A DNA stretch of 64,000 nucleotides from Kineosporia babensis (GCF_021129305.1 NZ_JAJOMB010000014.1:177362-241361); one strand, 5' to 3'; numbered from the stretch's first letter, positions 9,423-18,400 are shown. Numbers and translations: made by a program. Notes: generated from the sequence alone by a model not told the origin.

Positions 9423-10118
9423 ATGGCCCGCGTCCTGATCACCGGAGCCTCGGCCGGTCTCGGCCTGAACACTGCCCGGGCTCTGACGGACGCGGGCCAC
9501 GACGTCGTAGTGCATGCCCGGGGTTCCGGGCGGATGCCCGACTGGCCGAAGGTCGTCCTCGGTGATCTCAGCGATTTGCAGGAGACCCGTGGCGTTGCCG
9601 AACAGGCTCAGGAACACGGCCCGTTCACGGCCGTCATCCACAACGCGGGCACGATGGATCCGGCCCATGCCTTCGCGGTGAATGTGATCGCTCCCTATGT
9701 CCTGACCGCCCTCCTTGAGCGGCCAGAGCGCCTGATCTACCTCACCAGCTCCATGCACCGAGGCGGCTCCGACGATCTGGGGCGCATCGGGAAGCGTCGC
9801 GTCACCTACTCCGACAGCAAGCTGTACGTAACCGCCTTGTCGGCGGCGTGGGCCACCAGATGGCCCGGAACCGTGACTCACGCTGTAGACCCTGGCTGGG
9901 TCCCCACCAGGATGGGCGGTTCAGGGGCGCCCGACGACCTGGTGGCAGGCCATGAGACCCAGACGTGGCTGGCCACCGCCGATCGAATCGACCCGTCCAC
10001 CGGTGGTTACTGGCACCATCGGCGCACCCAGGACCCGCATCCAGCGGTCACGAACGGCCGTTTTCAGCAACAGTTGCTGGACCTCCTGGGTCCGCACACC
10101 GGAGTCAAGCCTGACTGA
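9423..10118 (+). CDS. SDR-family NAD(P)-dependent oxidoreductase
   Basis: This 231-residue short-chain dehydrogenase/reductase shows the cofactor motif TGASAGLG near the N-terminus, HNAG (NNAG equivalent), a catalytic Ser in YLTSSMH, and YSDSK (YxxxK). It is short for the family (usually about 250). The C-terminus carries the segment PSTGGYWHHRRTQDPHP, seen in SDRs annotated as protochlorophyllide-reductase-like. GGAGATGAG precedes the ATG. It lies 50 bp after the GH2 gene and may be cotranscribed, but the substrate is unknown. Confidence 0.9.
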   Translation: MARVLITGASAGLGLNTARALTDAGHDVVVHARGSGRMPDWPKVVLGDLSDLQETRGVAEQAQEHGPFTAVIHNAGTMDPAHAFAVNVIAPYVLTALLERPERLIYLTSSMHRGGSDDLGRIGKRRVTYSDSKLYVTALSAAWATRWPGTVTHAVDPGWVPTRMGGSGAPDDLVAGHETQTWLATADRIDPSTGGYWHHRRTQDPHPAVTNGRFQQQLLDLLGPHTGVKPD

Positions 10119-10182
10119 GACCTGATCCACCGGCTGGCCCGAAGCCGGGTGTGGACGTCATCCCAGCTCCCGGTAGCTGAGT

Positions 10183-10209
10183 CGGGCCCGCCTCCACGCG
10201 ACGGGCCCG
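10183..10209. terminator. Hairpin between convergent genes
   Basis: CGGGCCCG at 10183-10190 and again at 10202-10209 can pair across an 11-nt loop. It lies between the convergent stops of the SDR gene and the VCBS-repeat gene. There is no U tract. It is a plausible bidirectional terminator. Confidence 0.45.
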
Positions 10210-10223
10210 GCCAGCCAACGGGC

Positions 10224-10829
10224 TCAGCAGTTGGATATGGCGAGCGGGATGGTGGTGGCGCTCTGCGCGCCGCTGATTGCGAGGTCGCTGCGGTAGTCGC
10301 CGTCGAAGTCGCCGGCTACGACCTGGTAGCCAGCTTCCCTCGCCCAGACCGGGAAGCCCGACACCCAGGAATTGGTGACGCCGAATGTGCCGTTCCCGTT
10401 GGAGAACACCGCCGGGATCGTGGTGGCGTTCTGGGCGCCCGTCATCGACAGGTCGCTACGACCGTCGCCGTTAAAATCACCGGCCACCAGCTGAAAACCG
10501 GCTTCCCGGGCCCAGATGGGAAAGTTCGGCACGGTGTAGTTGGTGACGCCGAATGTGCCGTTCCCGTTGGAGAACGCCACCGGGATCGTGGTCGCGTTCT
10601 GGGCGCCGGTCATCGCCAGATCACCGCGGCCGTCCCCGTTAAAATTTCCTGACACAATTTGGTATCCGGCTTCTCTCGCCCACACCGGAAAACCCGACAC
10701 CCAGTTGTTCGTCACGCTGAAAGTTCCGCAGGCGGCCGCCGCCTTGGCCATCGATGAGCCGGATGGCAACACGGTCAGACCGACAACGCTGGCCACGACC
10801 AGCAATGCCGTCGAAAGGGACCTCTTCAC
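10224..10829 (-). CDS. Small secreted FG-GAP/VCBS repeat protein
   Basis: This 201-residue protein is read from a GTG at 10829, which has GGAGGG 4 bp upstream; ATG codons at 10844 and 10847 are alternatives. MKRSLSTALLVVASVVGLTV looks like a Sec signal peptide with cleavage near an Ala-rich AKAAA stretch. The rest is three tandem 56-residue repeats, each with VWAREAGYQ or a close variant, a calcium-binding-like NFNGDGRGDL or DFNGDGRSDL motif, and GAQNATTIP. The same DxDGDGxxD pattern defines FG-GAP/VCBS blades. Three blades are fewer than a closed seven-bladed propeller, so the protein may oligomerise or be a truncated member. Function is unknown; an extracellular carbohydrate- or protein-binding role is a guess. 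Confidence 0.75.
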   Translation of the reverse strand: MKRSLSTALLVVASVVGLTVLPSGSSMAKAAAACGTFSVTNNWVSGFPVWAREAGYQIVSGNFNGDGRGDLAMTGAQNATTIPVAFSNGNGTFGVTNYTVPNFPIWAREAGFQLVAGDFNGDGRSDLSMTGAQNATTIPAVFSNGNGTFGVTNSWVSGFPVWAREAGYQVVAGDFDGDYRSDLAISGAQSATTIPLAISNC

Positions 10830-11057
10830 TTTTCCCTCCACCATCATCTGTCTCAACGGTCGAGGGATGACATCACCACGGGAGAGGAGGAAGATCACTC
10901 TGGCCCCGACGGTAATCATGAGTACAGATGTGCCGAGCCCCCTCCATTCGCAGCGACTGGGACGCCGACTTGTGCCGGTTCCCCATCTCACTCCGGCGCA
11001 ACCCGGGAACGCTCAGATCTGTGGCGACTTGTATGAATCGGCGCCAACTGACCGGTC

Positions 11058-12077
11058 TTAGCCGCGCACCGCTCGTTCGATGAGTTCCAGTGCGGTGATC
11101 GAGTCGGCCGGGTCGATCGGCAGCGAGGCACTGTCGGTCAAGGCATCGCCCAGCAGGCGGTAGAAGGCCAGATACTCTCCGGCTTGCAGTTCGACGGCGC
11201 GCTCGCCCTCAGGGGTGGAAATGGTTGCGGTGCGTCCGTCGTCGTGCCGGCCGAAGCCTTCTGAGCCGGGGCGCCGCCCGGCGATCGATTGCGGTTCCTG
11301 CGGGTCAAGCCCTTCCGAGACGAACACGCCCTGGGAGCCGACCACCCGGAAACGAGGTCGGGGCGCGGGGGAGATGGCGCTCATCCACATCCGGGTCCGG
11401 ACGCCGGAAGTGTGGCGCATGGTCATGAAGGAGTCGTCGTCGTTGAAGGCGCCAGGGCGCCGGGCGTCAAGTTCGGCGTGAATCTCCTCGACCGGGCCGA
11501 AGAGCTGGATGGCCTGGTCGATCAGGTGCGGGCCGAGGTCGTAGAGCATGCCGCCGCCGGACTGTGGGGTGGCGGTGTCCTTCCAGCGTTCGGTGACCTT
11601 CGGGCTCCACCACTCGAAAGACGTCTCGAATTGGCGCACCTCACCGAGTTCGCCCTTTTCGAGGACGGCCTGCAGCGTCTTGAAATCGCCGTCCCATCGG
11701 CGGTTCTGGAACACCGTAAGCTTGACTCCGGCCGCGGCGGCGGCCTCCACCACCTGACGGCTCTCGGCGGCGGTGACTGCGATGGGTTTGTCGATGACCA
11801 CGTGCAGGCCGGCCTCGATCGCCCGCAGCGCCAGCGGCGCATGTGTCTCGTTCGGGCTGCCGATCACGACCAGGTCGAATTCTTCGGCACGGTCGAAGAG
11901 CTCATCAGTGGAACTGAGGACGACCGTGCCGGGGTACTCGGCGGCAACCACGGCAGCGCGCTCGGGGGAACTGGTGACCACGGCGGACAGAGCGAAGCGG
12001 GGTTCGGCGGCCACCAGGGGTGCGTGGAAAACACGTCCGGCGGTGCCGAAACCGATGACTGCGGTGCGGATCGTCAT
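11058..12077 (-). CDS. Gfo/Idh/MocA-family oxidoreductase
   Basis: This 339-residue NAD(P)-dependent sugar dehydrogenase starts MTIRTAVIGFGTAGRVFHAP, with the GFGTAG Rossmann loop. It carries the family catalytic signature VIDKPIAVTAAE (the EKP-type motif appears here as DKP). A GGMLYDLGPHLIDQA motif supplies the conserved His in the C-terminal beta-sheet domain. It is the last gene of the GntR-controlled operon, 21 bp after the aldo/keto reductase, and probably oxidises a sugar or cyclitol intermediate. Confidence 0.92.
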   Translation of the reverse strand: MTIRTAVIGFGTAGRVFHAPLVAAEPRFALSAVVTSSPERAAVVAAEYPGTVVLSSTDELFDRAEEFDLVVIGSPNETHAPLALRAIEAGLHVVIDKPIAVTAAESRQVVEAAAAAGVKLTVFQNRRWDGDFKTLQAVLEKGELGEVRQFETSFEWWSPKVTERWKDTATPQSGGGMLYDLGPHLIDQAIQLFGPVEEIHAELDARRPGAFNDDDSFMTMRHTSGVRTRMWMSAISPAPRPRFRVVGSQGVFVSEGLDPQEPQSIAGRRPGSEGFGRHDDGRTATISTPEGERAVELQAGEYLAFYRLLGDALTDSASLPIDPADSITALELIERAVRG

Positions 12078-12097
12078 GGTTGACCTTTCCAGAAGCT

Positions 12098-13048
12098 TTA
12101 CTGAGGACCGAGATCGGTGGGAAGGGTGGCGGCGATGCGGTCGATCTCGTCGAACAGGGCGTCGGGGATGTCCAGTTCGACGGCGGCGACACTTTGTTCA
12201 ATGCGAGACGCTCGGGAGACTCCCACGACCGTGCTGGCGATGCGCGGGTCGCGGACCGAGAACTGCACGGCCGCAGCCGACAGCGGAACGTCGGCCTCGG
12301 CGCACAGCCCCTCGATCCGGCGGATCGCCTGCAGCAACTCCTCGGGTGCTTCCCGATATCCGTAACGGGAGGACGCGGTGGTCCCGGTAGCGAGGATGCC
12401 ACCTCCGAAGACGGCTGCGTTCACCACACCCATGCCCCGCTCGAGGGCCGCATCGATCAGCCCGTCAGCGTTCCGGTTGACAAGCGTCCATCGGTTGTGG
12501 GTGAGAAGGACATCGAAGAAACCGGTTTCGACGTACTCACCGATGATCTTCGTGTCGCCGCCGGCGACCCCGATCACGTCGGCGACACCGGCGTCCTTCA
12601 GTTCCCGGATCACGTCGACCGGCCCGCCGGGCGCCGTGGCCTGAGCGAACGTGGTGTTCTCGGGGTCGTGCAGGTACAGCAGGGGTACCCGGTCGACGCC
12701 GAGGCGCTCGAGGCTGCCGGCGATGGCCCGGCGCATCTGCTCGCCGGAGAAGTCGCCGGTGTCCAGGTCGCGGGTGATCTTGGTGGCCAGCACGTAGTCC
12801 TCCGGCAGTCCGCCGACGTGCTGGATGGCCTCGCCGATGCGCCGCTCGGACTCACCCTTGCTGTAGGCGCACGAGGTGTCGATCGCCCGGATCCGGCCGC
12901 GCAGAGCCGCTTCCGCCGTGGCTATGCCGTCCTCTGCGGTGACCTCGTAGCCGAAGTTCGAGGGCATCGACCCCAGGGGAGCACCGCCGACCGTCAGCGG
13001 GGTGATCTGCAGCCTGGTACGGCCAAGCTCGTTGAGTTTCCAGTCCAT
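12098..13048 (-). CDS. Aldo/keto reductase, aldose 1-dehydrogenase-like
   Basis: This 316-residue (beta/alpha)8 oxidoreductase resembles D-threo-aldose/L-fucose 1-dehydrogenases. AKR tetrad elements are visible: Asp in IDTSCAYSKGESE with its Tyr, Lys in YVLATKI, and an altered position for the usual His (VPLLYLHDPE). It starts 3 bp after the dehydratase stop. An aldose dehydrogenase next to a sugar-acid dehydratase suggests a non-phosphorylating oxidative route in which sugar is converted to aldonate (or its lactone) and then to 2-keto-3-deoxy acid. That pathway assignment is inference. Confidence 0.88.
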   Translation of the reverse strand: MDWKLNELGRTRLQITPLTVGGAPLGSMPSNFGYEVTAEDGIATAEAALRGRIRAIDTSCAYSKGESERRIGEAIQHVGGLPEDYVLATKITRDLDTGDFSGEQMRRAIAGSLERLGVDRVPLLYLHDPENTTFAQATAPGGPVDVIRELKDAGVADVIGVAGGDTKIIGEYVETGFFDVLLTHNRWTLVNRNADGLIDAALERGMGVVNAAVFGGGILATGTTASSRYGYREAPEELLQAIRRIEGLCAEADVPLSAAAVQFSVRDPRIASTVVGVSRASRIEQSVAAVELDIPDALFDEIDRIAATLPTDLGPQ

Positions 13049-13051
13049 CGA

Positions 13052-14260
13052 TCAGTCCTTCGGTTCGTTCCAGTCGAAGAAGTTGGCTGCGCCTGGTTCC
13101 AGATGCGTCGCAGCCGCCTCGCGGTCGAACTCGATGCCCAGGCCGGGCCGGTCGCCGACCTGCACGTAGCCGTCGGTGACGATCTCGCTGTCGAATCCGT
13201 CGAGGATCTGGTACCACCACGGGTCCATCGCCAGCGGGTACTCGAAGGCGATCAGGTTGTCCGGCAGGGTGGCGCTCACCTGAATCAGGGTGGCCAGTCC
13301 GAGCAGGCCGCTGCTGACCCCGTGCGGCGCGATCCCCACGCCGTACAGATGCGCGAACTCGGCGATCCACTTCAGTTCGGCCAGACCGCCCACGTCGCCC
13401 GGGTCGGGCCCGATGATCCGCACCGACCGGGTCTCGATCAGTTCGCGGAAGTTGTTGCGCAGGTAGAGCTGTTCGCCGGTGTGGGTGGGGACGCTGGTGG
13501 CCGACGTGAGTTCGCGGTAGCCCGAGACGTCGTTCCAGGGAACGAAGTCCCCGGTCAGCACGTCTTCAGCCCAGGCGATGTCGAACGGCTCGAGCGCCTG
13601 GAGCACGGTGATCGCGTCCGAGATCTGCCAGCCCGGGCCCATGTCGAGAGCCAGCCGCCGATCGGGACCCAGGACGTCTTTCATTGCCGCCACGGTGTCG
13701 ACGATGTGGCTGACCGCGCTGGGAGTGAGGAAGCCGGCGTTCGGGTGCAGGGTGCCCTCGCGCAGGTCGTTGTACATGAAGTCGGGGGTGTTAGGGGCCA
13801 TGAAGCCGTGCAGGCCCACCCCTTCCTTGTAGATCGAGAAGTTCTCCGGCGAGTCGACCATGAACTGCATCGACTTGGCGTAGTCCTCCGGGGTGTGGTT
13901 GCCCAGGTCGGTGCGAATACCGCCGTTGTAGACCCGGATCCGGTCGCGCACCTTGCCGCCGAGCAGTCGGTGCACGGGTACACCGAGCGCCTTGCCAGCG
14001 ATGTCCCACAACGCGATCTCGATCGCCGAGACGATGGCGCCCCAAGGCTTGGAGCCGCCCATCCGGCGGATCCGCTGCATGCATCGCTCGATCTCGGTGG
14101 GGTCGCAGCCCAGCAGTTTCTGCCGGTAGAGCTCGAGGGTCTGGGTGACGTAGGGCTTGGAGTGCTCGATCTCGGCGAAGCCGTCGATGCCCTCGTCGGT
14201 GAGCACGCGCACGATCGGGCTGCGGCCGATCCGTGCCGTGCGGATGTCGGTGATCTTCAT
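13052..14260 (-). CDS. Enolase-superfamily sugar-acid dehydratase (mandelate racemase/muconate lactonizing type)
   Basis: This is a 402-residue member of the mandelate racemase subgroup of the enolase superfamily. The capping domain begins MKITDIRTARIGRSPIVRVL. Likely Mg2+ ligands are Asp in LALDMGPGW, Glu in IAWAEDV and Glu in HTGEQLY. A candidate catalytic His is in GIAPHGVSSG. ACIDS of this type abstract the alpha-proton of an aldonate to give a 2-keto-3-deoxy acid. The ATG at 14260 overlaps the permease stop (ATGA, 14257-14260), which fixes the start. The substrate (galactonate, fuconate, rhamnonate or other) cannot be told. Confidence 0.88.
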   Translation of the reverse strand: MKITDIRTARIGRSPIVRVLTDEGIDGFAEIEHSKPYVTQTLELYRQKLLGCDPTEIERCMQRIRRMGGSKPWGAIVSAIEIALWDIAGKALGVPVHRLLGGKVRDRIRVYNGGIRTDLGNHTPEDYAKSMQFMVDSPENFSIYKEGVGLHGFMAPNTPDFMYNDLREGTLHPNAGFLTPSAVSHIVDTVAAMKDVLGPDRRLALDMGPGWQISDAITVLQALEPFDIAWAEDVLTGDFVPWNDVSGYRELTSATSVPTHTGEQLYLRNNFRELIETRSVRIIGPDPGDVGGLAELKWIAEFAHLYGVGIAPHGVSSGLLGLATLIQVSATLPDNLIAFEYPLAMDPWWYQILDGFDSEIVTDGYVQVGDRPGLGIEFDREAAATHLEPGAANFFDWNEPKD

Positions 14261-15090
14261 CCCTTGACCGCTCCTCCGGTGAGTCCGGCCACGAAATACC
14301 TTTGCAGGGCCACGAACAGCACCACGATCGGCAGGGTCAGCACCACCGAGGCGGCCATCGTGGCGCCCCAGTCCACGCTGAACTCCCCGGCGAACTCGGT
14401 GAGGGAGACCGGGGCGGTGCGGGCGGAGGTGGAACTGGTCATCACCGAGGCGAAGAGGAACTCGTGCCAGGACTGCAGGAAGGCGAACATGCCCGCTGCG
14501 GCCAGGCCGGGTGCGCAGATCGGCAGGGTGACGTAGGTGACTGCGTCGAATCGGGAACCGCCGTCGATCATCGCGGCCTCCTCCAGGTCGATCGGGATCG
14601 CGGCCACCTGGTTGCGCACCATCCAGGTCACCAGCGGCACGGTGATCGCCAGGTGTGCGAAGGCCACGCCGATGGTGGTGTCGAGCAGGTTCATGGCGTT
14701 GACGAACTGGTACAGCGGCAGCAGCACCACGGTCAGCGGGACCACCTGGCCGAGCAGGATGAACAGGGCCAGCGGGCGGGCTGCGCGGAAGCGGAACCGG
14801 GCCAGCGCGTAGCCGGCGCTGAAGCAGAAGATCAGCGTGGCGGCCGAGACCAGCAGGCCCACCACGATCGAGTTCCACAGCGCGGTGGGCATGTTCGAGC
14901 CGGTGAAGACCGTGCGGTAGTTCTCCAGCGTCCAGGTGTCCGGCAGCAGCCGCACCGGCACCTGGTAGATGTCCGAGCCCGGTTTGAACGAGGTGAACAG
15001 CATCACCGCCACCGGGGCCAGGCTCCAGACCAGCAGCATCGCCAGCAGCGCCCAGATCACGCCGCCGCGCAGCAGGCGGGCGGATTTCAT
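14257..15090 (-). CDS. Carbohydrate ABC transporter permease, MalG type
   Basis: This 277-residue CUT1 inner-membrane subunit has the early LAPVAVMLFTSFKPG segment, an EAA loop (LEEAAMIDGGSRFDAVTYVT) and the terminal GLTGGAVKG. It overlaps the MalF-type gene upstream and the dehydratase gene downstream by 4 bp each, so expression is tightly coupled to the catabolic enzymes. Confidence 0.93.
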   Translation of the reverse strand: MKSARLLRGGVIWALLAMLLVWSLAPVAVMLFTSFKPGSDIYQVPVRLLPDTWTLENYRTVFTGSNMPTALWNSIVVGLLVSAATLIFCFSAGYALARFRFRAARPLALFILLGQVVPLTVVLLPLYQFVNAMNLLDTTIGVAFAHLAITVPLVTWMVRNQVAAIPIDLEEAAMIDGGSRFDAVTYVTLPICAPGLAAAGMFAFLQSWHEFLFASVMTSSTSARTAPVSLTEFAGEFSVDWGATMAASVVLTLPIVVLFVALQRYFVAGLTGGAVKG

Positions 15091-15998
15091 GTCTGCTCCT
15101 CGATGTCGGTCCGCATCGTGCGGGCGAAGAAGACGGCGAACACGCTGCCGATCAGCAGTTGCACCACGGCCACCGCGGAAACCAGGGCCTGGTCACCGTT
15201 CTGGAAGGCCTGGTACAGCAGGATCGGCAGGATGGTGGACGATCCGGCCGGGCCGCCGCTGGTGGTGACGAAGATGATGGTGAACGAGTTCAGTGCCCAG
15301 ATCGCCAGGGTCAGCGAGCAGATCGCGGTGGTGGTGCGGATCGCCGGCAGGATGATGTGACGCAGGATCTGCGGCCCACCTGCGCCGTCGATCCGGGCCG
15401 CTTCCAGGCGTTCCTCGGGGATGCCGGACAGCACGGCCGAGACCATCAGCATCACGAACGGTGCGGTCACCCAGATCTGGATCAGCGCCACCGAGATCAG
15501 CACGATGTCCGGGTTGGACAGCCAGCGCACCGGCTCACCGATCACCCCGAGGTCGAGCAGGGTCTGGTTGAGCAGGCCGTAGTCGGTGGACAGGGCCCAG
15601 CGCCAGACCGTGGCCGCGACCACGCCGGGAATGATCCAGGGGATCATCACCAGTGCCCGCCACAGGCCCACCAGCCGAAGCCTTTTGGACGAAAGGACGA
15701 GGGCGCCCAGGTAGCCGATGAACAGCGCTCCGGCCACCGAGCCGACGGTCCAGATCAGGGTGTTGAGCATGACCTGGCCGATGTTCGGCAGGTCGAAGAG
15801 GCGCTGCAGCCCGGTACCGCCGTCGGTGATCACCCGGATCACGGTGGTGACGATCGGGATCAGCATGAGCACGGCGGTGAGCAGTGCGGCCGGAAGGATG
15901 AGGGCCACCGGCTGGCCGCTGCCCCCGCGCCGACGCCTCGAGGGCGCCGGCGGGTGAGCGACTGCCGACGCGGGGGTCGGCTGGTCGGTCTGAATCAT
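15087..15998 (-). CDS. Carbohydrate ABC transporter permease, MalF type
   Basis: This 303-residue permease has a Pro/Arg-rich cytoplasmic N-terminus ending RRRRGG before the first membrane span. Around six hydrophobic segments follow, with the EAA loop EERLEAARIDGAGGPQILRH. It pairs with the next gene product. The start lies 12 bp after the binding-protein stop. Confidence 0.93.
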   Translation of the reverse strand: MIQTDQPTPASAVAHPPAPSRRRRGGSGQPVALILPAALLTAVLMLIPIVTTVIRVITDGGTGLQRLFDLPNIGQVMLNTLIWTVGSVAGALFIGYLGALVLSSKRLRLVGLWRALVMIPWIIPGVVAATVWRWALSTDYGLLNQTLLDLGVIGEPVRWLSNPDIVLISVALIQIWVTAPFVMLMVSAVLSGIPEERLEAARIDGAGGPQILRHIILPAIRTTTAICSLTLAIWALNSFTIIFVTTSGGPAGSSTILPILLYQAFQNGDQALVSAVAVVQLLIGSVFAVFFARTMRTDIEEQT

Positions 15999-16010
15999 GG
16001 CTCAGATCAA

Positions 16011-17252
16011 TCAGTTCGAGGCGGTCTTGTCCGCGATTTCCTGGATCGAGGTGGCCGCCGCGGCGGCGCTCTTGTCCCCGAGGGCGACCTTCTGGATCTC
16101 GTCGTGCACCTGCTGCAGCACCGCGGTCCAGCGCGGGTCGTTCGGGGCTGGGACGGAGTGCTCGGCCAGCTGCTCGGCGTAAGCGGCCCGTTCGGGGGTG
16201 GTGAACTTCGGGTCGTCGGAGGCGCTGACCCGGGCGGGGAAGGTCAGGGTCAGGGCGGCCATGTTCTCGGGCTGACCGAGGAACGAGACCAGTTTCTGGG
16301 CCGCGTCCTTCTTCTGCGAGGCCTGCGGCACGATGTAGGCCCAGCCCACGCCCTGCGCGGTGCCGGGACCGTCCGGGCCGGGCAGGGCAGCGGTGGCGAT
16401 CGGCGCGCCGGCTTCCAGCGCCGCGTCCACGTCGAACACGCCTGCCGGGTACATCGCTACCCGGCCCTGCAGGAAAAGCTCACGGATGCCGGTGTTGTCG
16501 AGCTCGAACGAGCTCTTGCTGGCCCAGCCCTCGTTGATCGCGTCGCCGATCAGGTTGATCGCCCCGGCACTGGACTTCTCGGTCAGCTTCGGCAGGCCGT
16601 TCTCGATCGTGGCGCCGTCGGAGAGCGCGAAGTCGAGGAAGCGCAGGGTCAGGTCGCTGGCGTCGCCCTGCATCGGCCAGGCGGTGCCGACCACGTTGCC
16701 CTGGGTCAGTTTCTTGGCGTCTTCCTCGAACTCGGCCCAGGTAGCAGGCGGTTCGTCGATGCCCGCCGCCTGGAACAGAGCGGGGTTGTAGATCAGCGCG
16801 TTGGTGGCCCAGCGGTAGGGCACCGCGTAGGTGGCGCCGTCCACGGTCAGGGCGTCGATCAGGCCGGGGGCGAAGTCGTCCTCCGGAAGGTCCTGGCCGT
16901 ACAGCGTGGACAGGTCGGCGAGCTGGTCCTTGTCGGCGTAGCCGCGGATCCGGGCGATCGACTCGGTGATCACGTCCGGGGTGTTGCCCGAATCCAGTGC
17001 CACCGCAGTGCGGTTCGCCACCGTGTCGCCCGTGGTCTGTACCAGTTCGACCTTGATGTCGGGGTTGTCGGCCTCGAAGGTCTCGACGATCTTGACGGCC
17101 TCCTGGTAGTCCCAGTCCGGCACCCACCAGGTCACGGTGTTCTGGTCGTCGGCCGCTCCGCCGGAGGCGTTGACCACGATGGTTGCGCCGATCCCGATGA
17201 CGGCGGCGCCCACCACGCCGGCGAAGAGCGCGGTGCGAGGCTTCATTGCCAT
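16011..17252 (-). CDS. Carbohydrate ABC transporter substrate-binding protein
   Basis: This 413-residue family 1 solute-binding protein is read from ATG 17252, which has GGGAG 5 bp upstream; a second ATG at 17246 is badly spaced. A single N-terminal hydrophobic stretch (TALFAGVVGAAVIGIGATIV) follows KPR. No lipobox Cys is present, unlike the other binding proteins in this window, so it is either anchored by the uncleaved helix or cleaved by signal peptidase I. Family features are VTWWVPDWDYQE, NTPDVITESIARI and VPYRWATNALIYNP. It is the first transport gene behind the GntR gene and has a putative GntR operator 56 bp upstream. Confidence 0.92.
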   Translation of the reverse strand: MAMKPRTALFAGVVGAAVIGIGATIVVNASGGAADDQNTVTWWVPDWDYQEAVKIVETFEADNPDIKVELVQTTGDTVANRTAVALDSGNTPDVITESIARIRGYADKDQLADLSTLYGQDLPEDDFAPGLIDALTVDGATYAVPYRWATNALIYNPALFQAAGIDEPPATWAEFEEDAKKLTQGNVVGTAWPMQGDASDLTLRFLDFALSDGATIENGLPKLTEKSSAGAINLIGDAINEGWASKSSFELDNTGIRELFLQGRVAMYPAGVFDVDAALEAGAPIATAALPGPDGPGTAQGVGWAYIVPQASQKKDAAQKLVSFLGQPENMAALTLTFPARVSASDDPKFTTPERAAYAEQLAEHSVPAPNDPRWTAVLQQVHDEIQKVALGDKSAAAAATSIQEIADKTASN

Positions 17253-17307
17253 ATTTGCTCCCAGGTCAAGGGTCGCCGAAGCAGCGGCGACCAGCCCAGG
17301 CTGCACT

Positions 17308-17319
17308 TGTAATTACAGG
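17308..17319. promoter_or_regulatory. Candidate GntR/HutC operator before the binding-protein gene
   Basis: TTGTAATTACAG is a near-perfect palindrome. It lies in the 70-bp gap between the GntR stop and the binding-protein start, and matches TTGTAATGACAA before the GntR gene. HutC-subfamily regulators bind short AT-rich palindromes of this kind. Confidence 0.6.
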
Positions 17320-17322
17320 ATG

Positions 17323-18084
17323 TCAACCTTCCTGAGGGGCATGCCGGACCTCGATCTCCATCCGGCTGCGATCGCCCCGGTGATACCCGACAAAACGCTC
17401 CACCGGACGGCCGCTGCCGTCGAGAGAAAGACTGCGCATCACCAGCATCGGTGCCCCAGCGGCAATTTCGAGTGCTGAGGCAACCGTCTCCGGGGCCAGG
17501 CCCACCTCGACCGACCGGTTGGCCCGTTCGAAGCGGATGCCGTAGTCGCGCTCCAGGATGCCGAACAGCGACACGTCCTCCAGCGGCAGGTCGAGCAAGG
17601 GAAGACCCACCGCCATCGGCAGATGGGTGCGGGTGAACGCCCACTTCACCCCGTCCACCTCGCGGATCCGCTCGATCTCGACCACCTCGTCGCCGACACC
17701 CACCTGCAGGTCGCGAGCCACCAGGGCCGTGGCCGGCACCACGCCCTTGCGCACCACGTAGGAGTGCTGTTCGGTGCCTTCGGACTGGATGTCCTCGAAC
17801 GTGCCCACCAGCGCGCCACCAATACCGCGCGAGGAATGCAGGTCGGCCACGAACGTGCCACGCCCGCGCTCACGCCGGATCACGCCCTCGTGCTCAAGTT
17901 CCAGCAGCGCCTGCCGCACCACCGTGCGCGACACGTCGTAGCTCTCGCACAACTCGTGCTCGCCCGGCATGCGGTCGCCCGGCTCCAGGCCCTGTACTGC
18001 CAGATCAGCGACCAGCAGGCGCTTGAGCTGCGAGTACAGCGGCACCGCGGAGCGGCGATCGATCTTGGACGTCTTCGGCCCCAT
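17323..18084 (-). CDS. GntR-family transcriptional regulator, HutC subfamily
   Basis: This 253-residue regulator is read from ATG 18084; a GTG at 18090 is an alternative. An N-terminal winged helix (PLYSQLKRLLVADL, MPGEHELCESYDVSRTVVRQ) is followed by a UTRA effector domain (EVVEIERIREVDGVKWAFTR, through LSLDGSGRPVERFVGYHRGD). The UTRA domain binds a sugar or sugar derivative. It is transcribed toward the transport operon it probably controls, and a matching palindrome lies 14 bp upstream of its own start, which implies autoregulation. TACGCT ends 6 nt before the ATG and no ribosome site is seen, so the message may be leaderless. Confidence 0.92.
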   Translation of the reverse strand: MGPKTSKIDRRSAVPLYSQLKRLLVADLAVQGLEPGDRMPGEHELCESYDVSRTVVRQALLELEHEGVIRRERGRGTFVADLHSSRGIGGALVGTFEDIQSEGTEQHSYVVRKGVVPATALVARDLQVGVGDEVVEIERIREVDGVKWAFTRTHLPMAVGLPLLDLPLEDVSLFGILERDYGIRFERANRSVEVGLAPETVASALEIAAGAPMLVMRSLSLDGSGRPVERFVGYHRGDRSRMEIEVRHAPQEG

Positions 18085-18097
18085 TTGCACAGCGTAA

Positions 18098-18109
18098 TTG
18101 TAATGACAA
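18098..18109. promoter_or_regulatory. Candidate autoregulatory GntR operator
   Basis: TTGTAATGACAA (arms TTGT/ACAA) overlaps the presumed promoter spacer of the GntR gene. It shares 10 of 12 positions with the site before the sugar-binding protein gene. Two copies at two promoters of one operon are the main evidence. Confidence 0.6.
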
Positions 18110-18387
18110 GTTCAAGGGGTTGTTTATCAAGGGCACGGCGCGGTGCTCGGTCTCCGCTCGGGTGCCCGCGCTCACGTCCGGGCGGATCGGTCTTTGATGG
18201 GTCACTGCAGATCCGATCAGCGGTGGCAGCCGTCGAACCACATCTCACGCCGACGGGGGCCGGCCACGAACTGAGGCGGTGGAGAAGTGAAACCGGCACG
18301 GCACCCGATCTCGATCCCCGTTGGGCGACTGGATCAGACGCACGATGCGCAGTCCGGGCTCTCGCCTGGCTGGATCCGGTGCCCACG

Positions 18388-18393
18388 TAAACT
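18388..18393 (+). promoter_or_regulatory. Putative -10 element of a leaderless LacI gene
   Basis: TAAACT lies 7 nt before the GTG at 18401, and there is no Shine-Dalgarno sequence. That spacing is typical of actinobacterial leaderless transcripts (TANNNT about 7 nt before the first codon). Confidence 0.4.
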
Positions 18394-18400
18394 GACCCGT

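Noticed and set aside
12080..14536. 818-codon open frame on the plus strand
   Set aside because: It is opposite the aldo/keto reductase and dehydratase genes, whose catalytic motifs are clear. Its translation is Gly/Arg/Val-rich with no family pattern.
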